A stretch of 64,000 bases of DNA from Maribellus sp. YY47 (lineage in GTDB: Bacteria > Bacteroidota > Bacteroidia > Bacteroidales > Prolixibacteraceae), in contig NZ_JALGYW010000027.1 of NCBI RefSeq assembly GCF_023111095.1, positions 1 to 64,000 on the forward strand, in the 5' to 3' direction. This document shows, in pieces, positions 17,664 through 25,935 of this stretch. Made by a program: the position numbers and the translations under genes. The number at the start of each line of letters is the position of its first letter. The stretch's first letter is position 1. Under the pieces are notes generated by a model. That model saw only the letters and a program-made list of their open reading frames with translations. It was not told the DNA's origin and did no database searches.

Positions 17664-20600
17664 ATGAAAAGATATTTACTTCTGTTATGTGTCGTTTTAG
17701 TCGGTTTTACCATCGACGATACGCAGAATGATCAAATAATACTGAACTGGTCTAATCCGCTCGGTATACTTAGTGGTGGTGAGGCGCATACCGAAATCCT
17801 GGAAAATTCAGGGTTCCCCGAAAATACCAGTGAGCTGCCCCTTTTTACCCGAATTTATGATCTTCAGTCCTCAGGTACATCATATAAAGTTTTTATTGAA
17901 AATGCAGAGTATGAAAGTATGGAATGGGAGCTTTCGCCAGACCTGTTAAATGCTATTCCATCCGGCATCCAAATTAACAGCCAACTGTTGAAATCAGGGG
18001 ATTCGTTGAAAAATGAGATCCGGATTGTTCCCTTGAAAAATGAAAACGGGAAAATCTGGCGCTTAAAATCCTTTCAGTTAAAAAGATATCCGGTTGAACA
18101 ATTGAAAAGTACTAATCCGGGACACGAATGGAAGTCAGGATCGGCTCTCAGTTCAGGGAAATGGGTAAAAATAGCGACCTCCGGGAAAGGGATATACAAA
18201 ATTCCGTATTCAAAGCTAAAGTCGTGGGGATTTGAGCAACCCGAGAAGGTTGGTGTATTCGGCAGCGGGGCTTTACCTCTTTCTGAAGATCCCGGGAAAA
18301 TCGATTACGACGATATCGTTCAATGTGCAGTGTGGAGAAATGCAAACGGCGGTGAAGATTGTCTCTTTTTTTATTCGCCGGGCATCACAAAATGGACATT
18401 GGGTAGCGACGGAAATTTTTCGCATTATACCAATGATTACTCCCGGAAAGGCTATTTCTTCCTAACTGATAATGAAGTCGACCCCAAAACGGTAGAGACA
18501 CTGTCGGAGATTACCGCTGTTGCGGATCAGACTGTAAATTCTTTTAGCGCTTACGCGGTGTTGGAGAGCGATTTGTATAATTTGCTGCCGCTCGGTTCAG
18601 GAAAACAGTGGTTTGGGCAGAAGTTTAGTGCGGGAACCACGCGTAATTTTACCTTCGAGGTAGCGGATCTGGACGAAAGTGCTGAACCTAATTTGTTAGC
18701 TACGGTGGCAGCAAGAAGTTATAGTGGCTCTTCGATGAGTGTTTCTGTGAATACAACAGCGCTTGGGACCCTTGGTTTTAGCCAGGTAAATACCGATGAC
18801 AATACCGGTTTGTATGCAGATTTGAGGACCCGCCGGTTTTCATTTCCGGCAACCGGAAATCAATACGACGTAGCGCTGAGTTATAACGCTTCCAATGGAA
18901 CTGCCACCGCCTGGATCGATTATTTGGAATTGAACTACCGGCAAAGATTAAAATTTAGAGGTATTCCTCTTTTTTTTAGGGACGTACCGTCGCTAGGAGC
19001 AGGGAAAATCGTTGAATTTAAGGTGGAAGAAGCAGGAAGCACCACCCGGTTGTTCGATGTTACGGATATAAATAATGTAAAAGAAGTTCCGGTTGAATTG
19101 AATGGAACAATGCTATCGGCGAAACGACCGGCTGATGAGCTTTATGAATATATGGTATTCAAAACCGACGGTACGTTTAATGAACCTGAGCTGGTTGGTG
19201 AAGTTGAAAATCAAAACCTGCATGCCCTGGCCACTACTGAATATTTAATTATTACTCACTCAAATTTTAGGAGTGCGGCTGAAGAATTGGCGGCTTTTCA
19301 CCGCGAAAACGATGGAATGACCGTTGATATGGTGGATGTCGATAAGGTTTACAACGAATTTAGTTCGGGAAGTAAAGACGCTTCCGGTATCCGGAACTTT
19401 ATTAAAATGATGTACGACCGGGGCAATACCCTGAAATATGTTTTACTGGTTGGAGATGGCAGTTACGATAACAAAAACATCAATTCAGGAAATAAAAATT
19501 TTATCCCTACCTATCAGTCCACAAATTCGTTAAATCCAACGGCATCGTTTGTGACCGACGACTATTTTGTGATGCTCGATGCCGGAGAAAGTGTATATAG
19601 CGGCGCCATTGACCTGGGAATCGGACGACTTCCGGTTTCTACTGCCTACGAAGCGCAATCGGTGGTCGACAAAATAAAACGTTACCATGAGCCGGCAGCG
19701 CTGGGAAGCTGGAGGAATGTTGTTACGTTTATTGGCGATGATGAAGACTCCGGTTTGCACATGCGGCAGGCCGAAGAGTTGGCAGACTCATTAAATAAAA
19801 ACAACAATGCGTTTTATGCCGACAAAATTTACTTCGATGCCTATGTTCAGGAAGTATCGCCTTCGGGTGACAGTTATCCCGGGGTAAACGCTGCGATCAA
19901 CGAACGCGTAAAAGACGGCGTTCTTATCCTGAATTATACCGGTCATGCCAACGAGCGGTATTTGGCGCACGAACGGGTACTGGATATCAGCGATATTAAC
20001 GCCTGGTCAAATACCAGCCGGATGCCGATTTTTGTAACTGCGACCTGCGAATTCAGCCGATTTGATGGAGACGAAACTTCGGCAGGAGAGTACATCTTAT
20101 TAAATCCCAATGGCGGCGGTATTGGACTGTTTTCCACTACCCGTCTTGTTTTTGCTTCCGCCAATTTTAAGTTGAGCAAAAGTTTCTACAGCTATATTTT
20201 CAAAAACGATGAGAATGGCAATCACTATCGCATGGGCGATGTGATGCGTTTGGCGAAAATCAACATTGGAACATCGACCAATAAACGCAATTTTACTCTA
20301 CTGGCCGACCCGGCGTTAAAACTCTCCTTTCCAAAATATAAAGTGGTTACCAGCAAAATAAATCAGCAGGATGCAAACGGCGAAAAAGAAACAATCGGCG
20401 CCTTGCAAAAAGTTACGATTGAAGGATATGTGGCCGATGCTTTTGGGAACAAAGTCGACAACTTTAACGGAACGCTTGTTCCAACAGTTTACGACAAGGA
20501 AGTGCTTATGGAAACGCTTGGCAACGGGGGCGAAACGCCCGTGAAATTCAAAGTACGGGAGAACATTATTTACAAAGGAGAGTCGAGTGTTCAGAACGGT

Positions 20601-21401
20601 TCGTTCACTTTCAGTTTTGTGGTTCCCAAAGATATCTCGTATAGTCTGGGAGAAGGAAAGATTATGTACTACGCCGATAACGGATTGGAAGATGCCCACG
20701 GTGCATTCGAAAACTTCAATATCGGTGGTGCCGGATCGGAGGTCTCGGATGATCAGGGACCTGAAATTGATTTGTATCTTGATTCGCCGGATTTTCGGTC
20801 GGGCGATAAAACCGGTAAAAATCCAACACTTCTGGCCTATTTGTCGGATGATAACGGTATTAATACGGTGGGGACTGGGATTGGACACGATATTACTGCC
20901 GTGCTTGACAACGATTATTCCAATGTGTATGTTTTGAATGCTTATTACGAAGCGAATTCAGATGATTACACCAGCGGTACCCTGACTTTCCCTTTCTCAA
21001 ACTTATCGGTTGGGAAACATACCTTGCGGCTGAAAGTGTGGGATGTTGCCAATAATTCTTCCGAAAAGGAAATCGAATTTGAAGTGTCCAGTGAACTGGA
21101 GATCACCGATATCAGCAATTACCCCAATCCGGTTTCTGATTACACGTTTTTTGTGTTGAGGCACAACCAGGCAGGCGCAGCACTCGACATTATATTTGAT
21201 ATTTACGACAGAAACGGACGGTCGGTAGATCGTTTTCAAACCACTGTCGGATCAAACGGAAATACCACCAATCCTATTCGTTGGGACATCGCAGAATCGA
21301 AGATTGCCGTCGCGCCGGGTGTTTATGTATATCGGGCGATCGTTCAAAATTCGGAGGGAGTGATTTCTTCAAGGTCAGGGAAAATGGTCGTTGTCCGATA
21401 A
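17664..21401 (+). CDS. porU: Type IX secretion sortase PorU (gingipain-like C25 peptidase)
   Basis: PorU removes the C-terminal signal from proteins exported by the type IX system and attaches them to A-LPS at the outer surface. The ATG at 17664 (1,245 residues) is followed by a short hydrophobic signal segment; the longer open frame from 17589 overlaps a promoter-like AATATTTG. After a long N-terminal beta-rich region comes the peptidase C25 domain, starting with LIITHSNFRSAAEELAAF at about 525, with the catalytic dyad H761 (NYTGH) and C795 (TATC), spaced as in gingipains. Immunoglobulin-like strands follow. The protein ends in its own T9SS C-terminal domain (NYPNPVSDYTFF ... GKMVVVR). porV follows, and gldJ is divergent. 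Confidence 0.94.
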   Translation: MKRYLLLLCVVLVGFTIDDTQNDQIILNWSNPLGILSGGEAHTEILENSGFPENTSELPLFTRIYDLQSSGTSYKVFIENAEYESMEWELSPDLLNAIPSGIQINSQLLKSGDSLKNEIRIVPLKNENGKIWRLKSFQLKRYPVEQLKSTNPGHEWKSGSALSSGKWVKIATSGKGIYKIPYSKLKSWGFEQPEKVGVFGSGALPLSEDPGKIDYDDIVQCAVWRNANGGEDCLFFYSPGITKWTLGSDGNFSHYTNDYSRKGYFFLTDNEVDPKTVETLSEITAVADQTVNSFSAYAVLESDLYNLLPLGSGKQWFGQKFSAGTTRNFTFEVADLDESAEPNLLATVAARSYSGSSMSVSVNTTALGTLGFSQVNTDDNTGLYADLRTRRFSFPATGNQYDVALSYNASNGTATAWIDYLELNYRQRLKFRGIPLFFRDVPSLGAGKIVEFKVEEAGSTTRLFDVTDINNVKEVPVELNGTMLSAKRPADELYEYMVFKTDGTFNEPELVGEVENQNLHALATTEYLIITHSNFRSAAEELAAFHRENDGMTVDMVDVDKVYNEFSSGSKDASGIRNFIKMMYDRGNTLKYVLLVGDGSYDNKNINSGNKNFIPTYQSTNSLNPTASFVTDDYFVMLDAGESVYSGAIDLGIGRLPVSTAYEAQSVVDKIKRYHEPAALGSWRNVVTFIGDDEDSGLHMRQAEELADSLNKNNNAFYADKIYFDAYVQEVSPSGDSYPGVNAAINERVKDGVLILNYTGHANERYLAHERVLDISDINAWSNTSRMPIFVTATCEFSRFDGDETSAGEYILLNPNGGGIGLFSTTRLVFASANFKLSKSFYSYIFKNDENGNHYRMGDVMRLAKINIGTSTNKRNFTLLADPALKLSFPKYKVVTSKINQQDANGEKETIGALQKVTIEGYVADAFGNKVDNFNGTLVPTVYDKEVLMETLGNGGETPVKFKVRENIIYKGESSVQNGSFTFSFVVPKDISYSLGEGKIMYYADNGLEDAHGAFENFNIGGAGSEVSDDQGPEIDLYLDSPDFRSGDKTGKNPTLLAYLSDDNGINTVGTGIGHDITAVLDNDYSNVYVLNAYYEANSDDYTSGTLTFPFSNLSVGKHTLRLKVWDVANNSSEKEIEFEVSSELEITDISNYPNPVSDYTFFVLRHNQAGAALDIIFDIYDRNGRSVDRFQTTVGSNGNTTNPIRWDIAESKIAVAPGVYVYRAIVQNSEGVISSRSGKMVVVR

Positions 21402-21479
21402 TTTTTTTTTCCTGATGAAATTTTTAACGAAAAGTTCCGTTCACTTATGTATGAAGAATGGTTGCAAAGACAAATATTT

Positions 21480-21487
21480 TATCTTTG
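21480..21487 (+). promoter_or_regulatory. Putative -7 element for porV
   Basis: TATCTTTG lies 21 bases before the porV ATG and matches the Bacteroidota consensus exactly, so porV-ispF may have a promoter separate from porU. No -33 TTG is found at the usual distance. Confidence 0.5.
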
Positions 21488-21508
21488 CACGCTCAATTTT
21501 AGCAAATT

Positions 21509-22669
21509 ATGAAGTTATCTCGCTTATTGATTATTCTGTTACTGATAGTTAGCGCGGTTGAGAACAGCACCGCACAGACTGTAACCGGGGCAAATACGAT
21601 TACTACAGCAGTCCCGTTTCTAGGTATCACACCCGATTCCCGTGCCGGTGGTATGGGTGACGTCGGAGTTGGTACTTCTGCTGATATATTTTCGCAACAC
21701 TGGAACCCGGCAAAATACGTATTCATGGAAAGCGACATGGGAGTTGGTCTTTCCTACTCGCCGTGGCTTCGTAATTTGGTGAACGACATTAACCTGGCCT
21801 ATTTGTCGGGGTATAAAAAGCTCGACGAGGTTCAGTCGCTGAGTGCATCGTTGCGCTACTTTGCGCTGGGAGATATTATTACCGCAAATGATCAGGGCGA
21901 ACAAGGCCTTCAAATCTCTCCGAACGAATTTGCCATCGACTTTGCTTATTCCAGACTGCTTTCTGAAACATGGTCGGCTGCAGTAGCCCTTCGTTATATT
22001 CGTTCCGACCTTACCGGAGGACAGCTGGTTCAGGACGTAGCGACTCAGGCCGGAACATCTTATGCGGCTGACGTGGCTTTTTATTATTACAATGAATTCA
22101 GACAAAGCCGGAGGGATAATTCATTCTCAGCCGGTATCAATATCCAGAATATTGGTTCCAAAATTTCATATACCGAAGGCGAGGTAAAAGATTTTATACC
22201 AACTACCTTAAAGCTGGGAGCCTCTTACACCATGGAACTGGATGACTATAATAGCTTCTCTTTCTCGGCCGAAGCCAATAAATTGCTGGTGCCAACACCT
22301 GCCGATTCAATATACAGCGACGGTGCTGTAATTTCGGGAGGTATCGGTTCGGATATTGGCGTGATTGAAGGGATTTTCAAATCGTTTAATGATGCTCCGG
22401 GCGGAATGAAGGAAGAGTTTAAGGAAATTACCTGGGCAGTTGGTGTGGAATACTGGTACAACAAGCAGTTTGCACTTCGAGCCGGTTATTTCTATGAAAA
22501 TGAATTCAAAGGAAATCGAAAATTCATGACTGCCGGTGCCGGTTTAAAGATGAACGTTTTTGCGCTCGATTTTTCCTACTTGCTGCCGACACAACGAAAT
22601 CACCCACTTGAAAACACGCTTCGGTTCTCCCTGTCGTTCGATATCGACGCGTTTAGTAATCAGCGATAA
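21509..22669 (+). CDS. porV: Type IX secretion outer-membrane protein PorV
   Basis: A 386-residue outer-membrane beta-barrel with a signal peptide ending after NSTAQ (about residue 23). The mature start has the PorV signature of a TAVPFLGITPDSRAGGMGDVG segment, followed by regularly alternating hydrophobic strands and a terminal aromatic-rich strand. In the type IX system PorV binds the C-terminal domain of cargo and shuttles it from the SprA/Sov translocon to PorU. It directly follows porU, and its TAA stop shares one base with the ispF ATG. Length fits the family. Confidence 0.94.
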   Translation: MKLSRLLIILLLIVSAVENSTAQTVTGANTITTAVPFLGITPDSRAGGMGDVGVGTSADIFSQHWNPAKYVFMESDMGVGLSYSPWLRNLVNDINLAYLSGYKKLDEVQSLSASLRYFALGDIITANDQGEQGLQISPNEFAIDFAYSRLLSETWSAAVALRYIRSDLTGGQLVQDVATQAGTSYAADVAFYYYNEFRQSRRDNSFSAGINIQNIGSKISYTEGEVKDFIPTTLKLGASYTMELDDYNSFSFSAEANKLLVPTPADSIYSDGAVISGGIGSDIGVIEGIFKSFNDAPGGMKEEFKEITWAVGVEYWYNKQFALRAGYFYENEFKGNRKFMTAGAGLKMNVFALDFSYLLPTQRNHPLENTLRFSLSFDIDAFSNQR

Positions 22670-23148
22670 TGAGTTTTAGAGTTGGTATAGGATACGATGT
22701 ACACCGTCTGGCCGAAGGGGAAAGTCTCTGGTTGGGCGGTATTTTAATTCCGCATCATAAAGGAACGGTAGCACATTCCGATGGCGATGTAGTGATTCAC
22801 GCGGTTTGCGATGCCATGCTGGGCGCTCTTAAACTGCGCGATATTGGTACGCATTTCCCCGATAATGCAGCCGAGTTCAAGAACATCGACAGCAAAATTC
22901 TGCTGGCACGTTCTTATGAATTGGTAAAGGAAAAAGGATATTCAATCGTAAATATTGATTCCTCGATTAGTGCACAACAGCCCAAATTAAAGCCTTACAT
23001 TCCGCAAATGGAACAAACCATGGCCGATGTGCTGGGGATAGATGTGGATTGTGTGTCGGTGAAAGCGACGACCACCGAAACCCTCGGTTTTGAAGGACGG
23101 GAAGAAGGGATATCTGTAACTACCGTGGTACTATTGCAAAAAATATGA
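22669..23148 (+). CDS. ispF: 2-C-methyl-D-erythritol 2,4-cyclodiphosphate synthase
   Basis: A 159-residue enzyme of the non-mevalonate isoprenoid pathway that cyclises CDP-ME-2-phosphate with release of CMP. Metal ligands are seen in the opening GYDVHRL (Asp-x-His), in the region around HSDGDVVIHAVCDAML, and the DIGTHFPD motif is intact; the C-terminal KATTTETLGFEGREEGI is typical. Length is standard. Its ATG overlaps the porV stop as TAATG, and its own stop overlaps the next start by 4 bases, so it is translated within a compact porV-ispF operon. Confidence 0.97.
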   Translation: MSFRVGIGYDVHRLAEGESLWLGGILIPHHKGTVAHSDGDVVIHAVCDAMLGALKLRDIGTHFPDNAAEFKNIDSKILLARSYELVKEKGYSIVNIDSSISAQQPKLKPYIPQMEQTMADVLGIDVDCVSVKATTTETLGFEGREEGISVTTVVLLQKI

Positions 23149-23510
23149 GCACTTCCAAAAAGACCCTAATTATTGGAGCCTCAGAAAACCCGGAACGTTA
23201 TTCCAACCGGGCCATTCATAGTTTGCGCAGTCACAACCACGAAGTGGTAGCACTGGCCAAACGCGAAGGACAGGTGGCTGATGTGAAAATCGACACTGAC
23301 TTTCCTGAAGAACCGGTTCACACGGTTTCGATGTATGTGGGGCCGCAAAGGCAAGCCGAATATTATTCGAAAGTTCTTGAACTGAAACCACAGCGGGTCA
23401 TTTTTAACCCGGGAACCGAGAATCAGGAGTTCGAGAGTCTTTTGGAAGAGAATGACATTGAAGCAGTGGAAGCCTGTACCCTGGTCATGTTGAGTATCGG
23501 AAATTACTGA
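23145..23510 (+). CDS. CoA-binding (YccU-like) protein
   Basis: A 121-residue Rossmann-type CoA_binding domain protein, starting with KKTLIIGASENPERYSNRAI (nucleotide-binding loop) and ending with the conserved EACTLVML segment. Members are small cytoplasmic CoA-binding proteins with no agreed physiological role. It overlaps ispF by 4 bases (ATGA) and is followed 2 bases later by a thioredoxin-like gene, so the three are co-translated. Confidence 0.88.
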   Translation: MSTSKKTLIIGASENPERYSNRAIHSLRSHNHEVVALAKREGQVADVKIDTDFPEEPVHTVSMYVGPQRQAEYYSKVLELKPQRVIFNPGTENQEFESLLEENDIEAVEACTLVMLSIGNY

Positions 23511-23512
23511 TC

Positions 23513-23842
23513 ATGTTTACCGAAGTAAAATCATTCGACGAATTCAATCAATTAAAGGAAGGAGCAGCTTTGCTGGCTTACTTCTCAACCGAAGCCTGCA
23601 ATGTTTGCAAAGTGCTCAAGCCAAAGGTGGAGGCTTTGGTGAGTGCAGAATTCCCGAATATTAAACTGGCGTATGTTAAATCAGATGTATTGCCCGAAGT
23701 AGCTGCGCAGAACCAGGTTTTTACAGCACCCACAATTCTGGTATTTTTTGATGGCCGCGAGTACATTCGCAAAAGCCGTAACATCGGGATCAGTGAATTA
23801 CACGAGGCTATTGCCCGGCCTTATGAAATGATGTTTGAATAA
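23513..23842 (+). CDS. Thioredoxin-like protein with CNVC motif
   Basis: A 109-residue single-domain thioredoxin-fold protein without a signal peptide. The redox motif is C29-N-V-C32 instead of CGPC, preceded by AYFSTEA, and the cis-proline region is TAPTILVF. It is probably a cytoplasmic thiol-disulfide protein; the altered motif changes its redox potential and possibly its partner. It is the last gene of the porV-ispF operon. Confidence 0.85.
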   Translation: MFTEVKSFDEFNQLKEGAALLAYFSTEACNVCKVLKPKVEALVSAEFPNIKLAYVKSDVLPEVAAQNQVFTAPTILVFFDGREYIRKSRNIGISELHEAIARPYEMMFE

Positions 23843-23859
23843 GGCGCTTTTTCTGTCGA

Positions 23860-24918
23860 CTATTTCAACGTCTTTAAAAGTCCAAAACACAAGTCATCAA
23901 TTTTTTGCCTGTTTGGATTAAAAGCCGACACATTCGATAAAATAATTACAGCAGTTTTGTTCTCAACATCGATTGCCATTGAAGATGTGTAGCCACCCGT
24001 CCCCCCATTGTGCCAATGCCAGGTATTCCCCGTTTCAGGATGAAGAATATGCCATCCAAGTCCAATCTCCATTCCATTGTTTACTTTAAAAGTACTCTCC
24101 CGGGTTAATCTCAACTCTGTGTTTGCGGAATCAAACTGGGCCTGTGCAAATTTCGACATATCGCTTACATTCGATAAAATCCCTCCCGCTCCAACCAATA
24201 CACTAAAGTCCCAGTTGGATGTTTCTTTTCCTCCGGCATCGAGGCCGGGAACCAGTTCTTCATTGAGTTTTGACTTTTCGGTTGTTGAATGAGTCATTCC
24301 ATACTTGTCAAAAATGTACTTTTTCAGCATCCTTTCGTAGTCAGAACCCTCTTTTTTCGCCAACAGGTAAGCCAATAAGCCCGCTCCCAGGTTAGAGTAT
24401 TCATATTTTTCTCCCGGCGAATTCCTGTCAGCTGAGTCGTCGGAAAGGTATTCGAGAAGCTCGTCTTTCGAATAATTTTTGTACGGGTTCCGAAAATCGG
24501 CAGTGGCCAGATTCAGGTTTGCAGGCAGACGGGGTAATCCCGAAGTATGATTGGCCAGTTCCTGAAGGGTGAACGTATCGCGAGAATTTAGAGGAAGATC
24601 TACGCAGGAATTCATTTGATCGTTCAAGCGGACTTTCTGTTTTTGAACCAGGTTGGCCAGCAGGGTAGAAGTAAAAACTTTACTGATGGAGCCAATTTCA
24701 AAGATCTTCATCGAGTTGTCAGTGTAATTCAGTGTATCGTTATGGCACTCGACTCCGGTAAATATTACTTTGCTATTTACAATCAATGCAACGGATAACT
24801 GCGTTTTTTCAGGGAAAGCAAGTGCTGTTTCACTAATCAGCTGGCTTTGTTTAGGTGTTTGTCCAAATCCACTAACCGAGAATGCAATGCCAAGTAGGGC
24901 GGGTAGAAGTTTCTTCAT
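23860..24918 (-). CDS. Exported serine hydrolase, beta-lactamase (class C/AmpC-like) family
   Basis: A 352-residue protein with a signal peptide ending near GFGQ. The serine beta-lactamase/esterase fold is shown by S-I-S-K (SxxK) in GSISKVFTS, YSN in YEYSNLGAGLLAYL, and a C-terminal HNGGTGGYTS motif that replaces KTG. The family includes AmpC, D-amino-acid peptidases and esterases; HxG-type members are more often esterases or peptidases than true beta-lactamases. Its start overlaps the end of the upstream LRR gene by 4 bases, so the two are co-translated. Confidence 0.88.
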   Translation of the reverse strand: MKKLLPALLGIAFSVSGFGQTPKQSQLISETALAFPEKTQLSVALIVNSKVIFTGVECHNDTLNYTDNSMKIFEIGSISKVFTSTLLANLVQKQKVRLNDQMNSCVDLPLNSRDTFTLQELANHTSGLPRLPANLNLATADFRNPYKNYSKDELLEYLSDDSADRNSPGEKYEYSNLGAGLLAYLLAKKEGSDYERMLKKYIFDKYGMTHSTTEKSKLNEELVPGLDAGGKETSNWDFSVLVGAGGILSNVSDMSKFAQAQFDSANTELRLTRESTFKVNNGMEIGLGWHILHPETGNTWHWHNGGTGGYTSSMAIDVENKTAVIILSNVSAFNPNRQKIDDLCFGLLKTLK

Positions 24919-25403
24919 TCTTTTTTTGTGTATTTAAAATAAAACAGATTATCCATCATCTGGACACCGGCGGGGAGTGCATTTATTTTTGTATCTGTTA
25001 CATCAATTAATTTAATTTTTGAAGTGCTGTTTATAGCCGAAATGTCGGAAAGCTCGGTGTTTCCACTCAGGTACAGCTGTTCAAGGTTTTCGCAATTGTT
25101 GATTCCAAAATCCAGCTGCTTGAACCTGTTGTTTCTCAACGAAAGAATTTTCAGTTTCTTTAGTTGCCCAATCCACGTCGGCAAAGTCGTCAGGTTATTG
25201 TTGTCCAGGATTAAAGTCTCAATCTCCGGGTTTAATGCACGGGCCGGAAACTCGGTTAAGTTCTGATAGCTTAAATCCAATATCTTTTGCGATTTAATGG
25301 TTTCACCCCGGCCATTAAAGATTACGACCGAATTTGTGTTTTGTCCAAATAATTGGGAACTAATCAGAATGAATACAACTATAATAAAATGTATTGTTTT
25401 CAT
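24915..25403 (-). CDS. Exported leucine-rich-repeat protein
   Basis: A 162-residue protein with a signal peptide (cleavage near LFGQ) followed by four to five leucine-rich repeats: LDLSYQNLTEFP, LILDNNNLTTLP, LSLRNNRFKQL and LYLSGNTELSDI. It has no enzymatic motif and is likely a periplasmic or surface binding protein. The 4-base overlap with the downstream serine hydrolase suggests they act together. Confidence 0.85.
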   Translation of the reverse strand: MKTIHFIIVVFILISSQLFGQNTNSVVIFNGRGETIKSQKILDLSYQNLTEFPARALNPEIETLILDNNNLTTLPTWIGQLKKLKILSLRNNRFKQLDFGINNCENLEQLYLSGNTELSDISAINSTSKIKLIDVTDTKINALPAGVQMMDNLFYFKYTKKE

Positions 25404-25465
25404 AAAGCATCTTTTTTATGACTATCAATGTTTTCAACAGTACAATTGCTATTCCAAATTCTGGG

Positions 25466-25797
25466 TTAGACAAGATAGTTTAATAATTCTGAATACGGAT
25501 CTCCGGATAAACCGAGAGCAATTGCAAAAGCCGGTTCGGTTTTGAGTCCTTCTTGTTTCAATTCTACGATCTTTTGCCGGAAAGCGTCACCCCGCCCGCA
25601 AAGTAATTGGGCTCAATTATCATGTGCCGATAGGCGTTTTGTTCGCGCGTGGATACATTTTGCCCGAAAATTTCGATTTTAACATTATCCATCATAAAAC
25701 TGGCAACAACTGCATTGGTATGTTGGTGAATGGCTTCCTTTGTTTGAAAGTGCTCTGCCCTGGAAAACACATCTTTCATCAGTTTGATAAAATCATT
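25466..25797 (-). pseudogene. Remnant of a DUF4269 protein (5' end missing, one frameshift)
   Basis: An open frame from 25779 to about 25590 encodes KIEIFGQNVSTREQNAYRHM, matching the middle of DUF4269 proteins. At the G-run near 25592-25595 the frame shifts by one base, and the next frame continues with GDAFRQKIVELKQ, GLKTEPAFAIALGL and GDPYSELLNYLV, the usual end of the family, to a TAA at 25466. The first residues before the ATG (NDFIKL) also fit. The first half of the roughly 175-residue domain is not recognisable upstream. The family assignment is from memory. The G-run shift alone could be a sequencing error, but the missing N-terminus suggests real decay. Confidence 0.62.
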
Positions 25798-25935
25798 TTA
25801 TTTTGATAATAAGACGATATTGGGTGAGCTGTTTTTTTGCAGGGTTCTGCAAGGCCTCAAAAGTTTCTCCGGCCAGTGCCGGCGATGCTTTTTGTTCCTG
25901 AAATTTTGTTCCTGCAAAAGTGGAGAAGCGCCTGT

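Noticed and set aside
20316-20888. 190-codon open frame antisense to porU
   Set aside because: Inside a confident gene, with no signal peptide or family motif and no separate start context.
23860-24918. Serine hydrolase considered as an antibiotic beta-lactamase
   Set aside because: The third motif is HNGG, not KTG, and it is coupled to an LRR gene; a resistance role is not supported.
25798-25935. Possible N-terminal half of the DUF4269 remnant upstream of 25797
   Set aside because: All three minus-strand frames were translated; none gave DUF4269-like sequence, so the remnant is not extended here.
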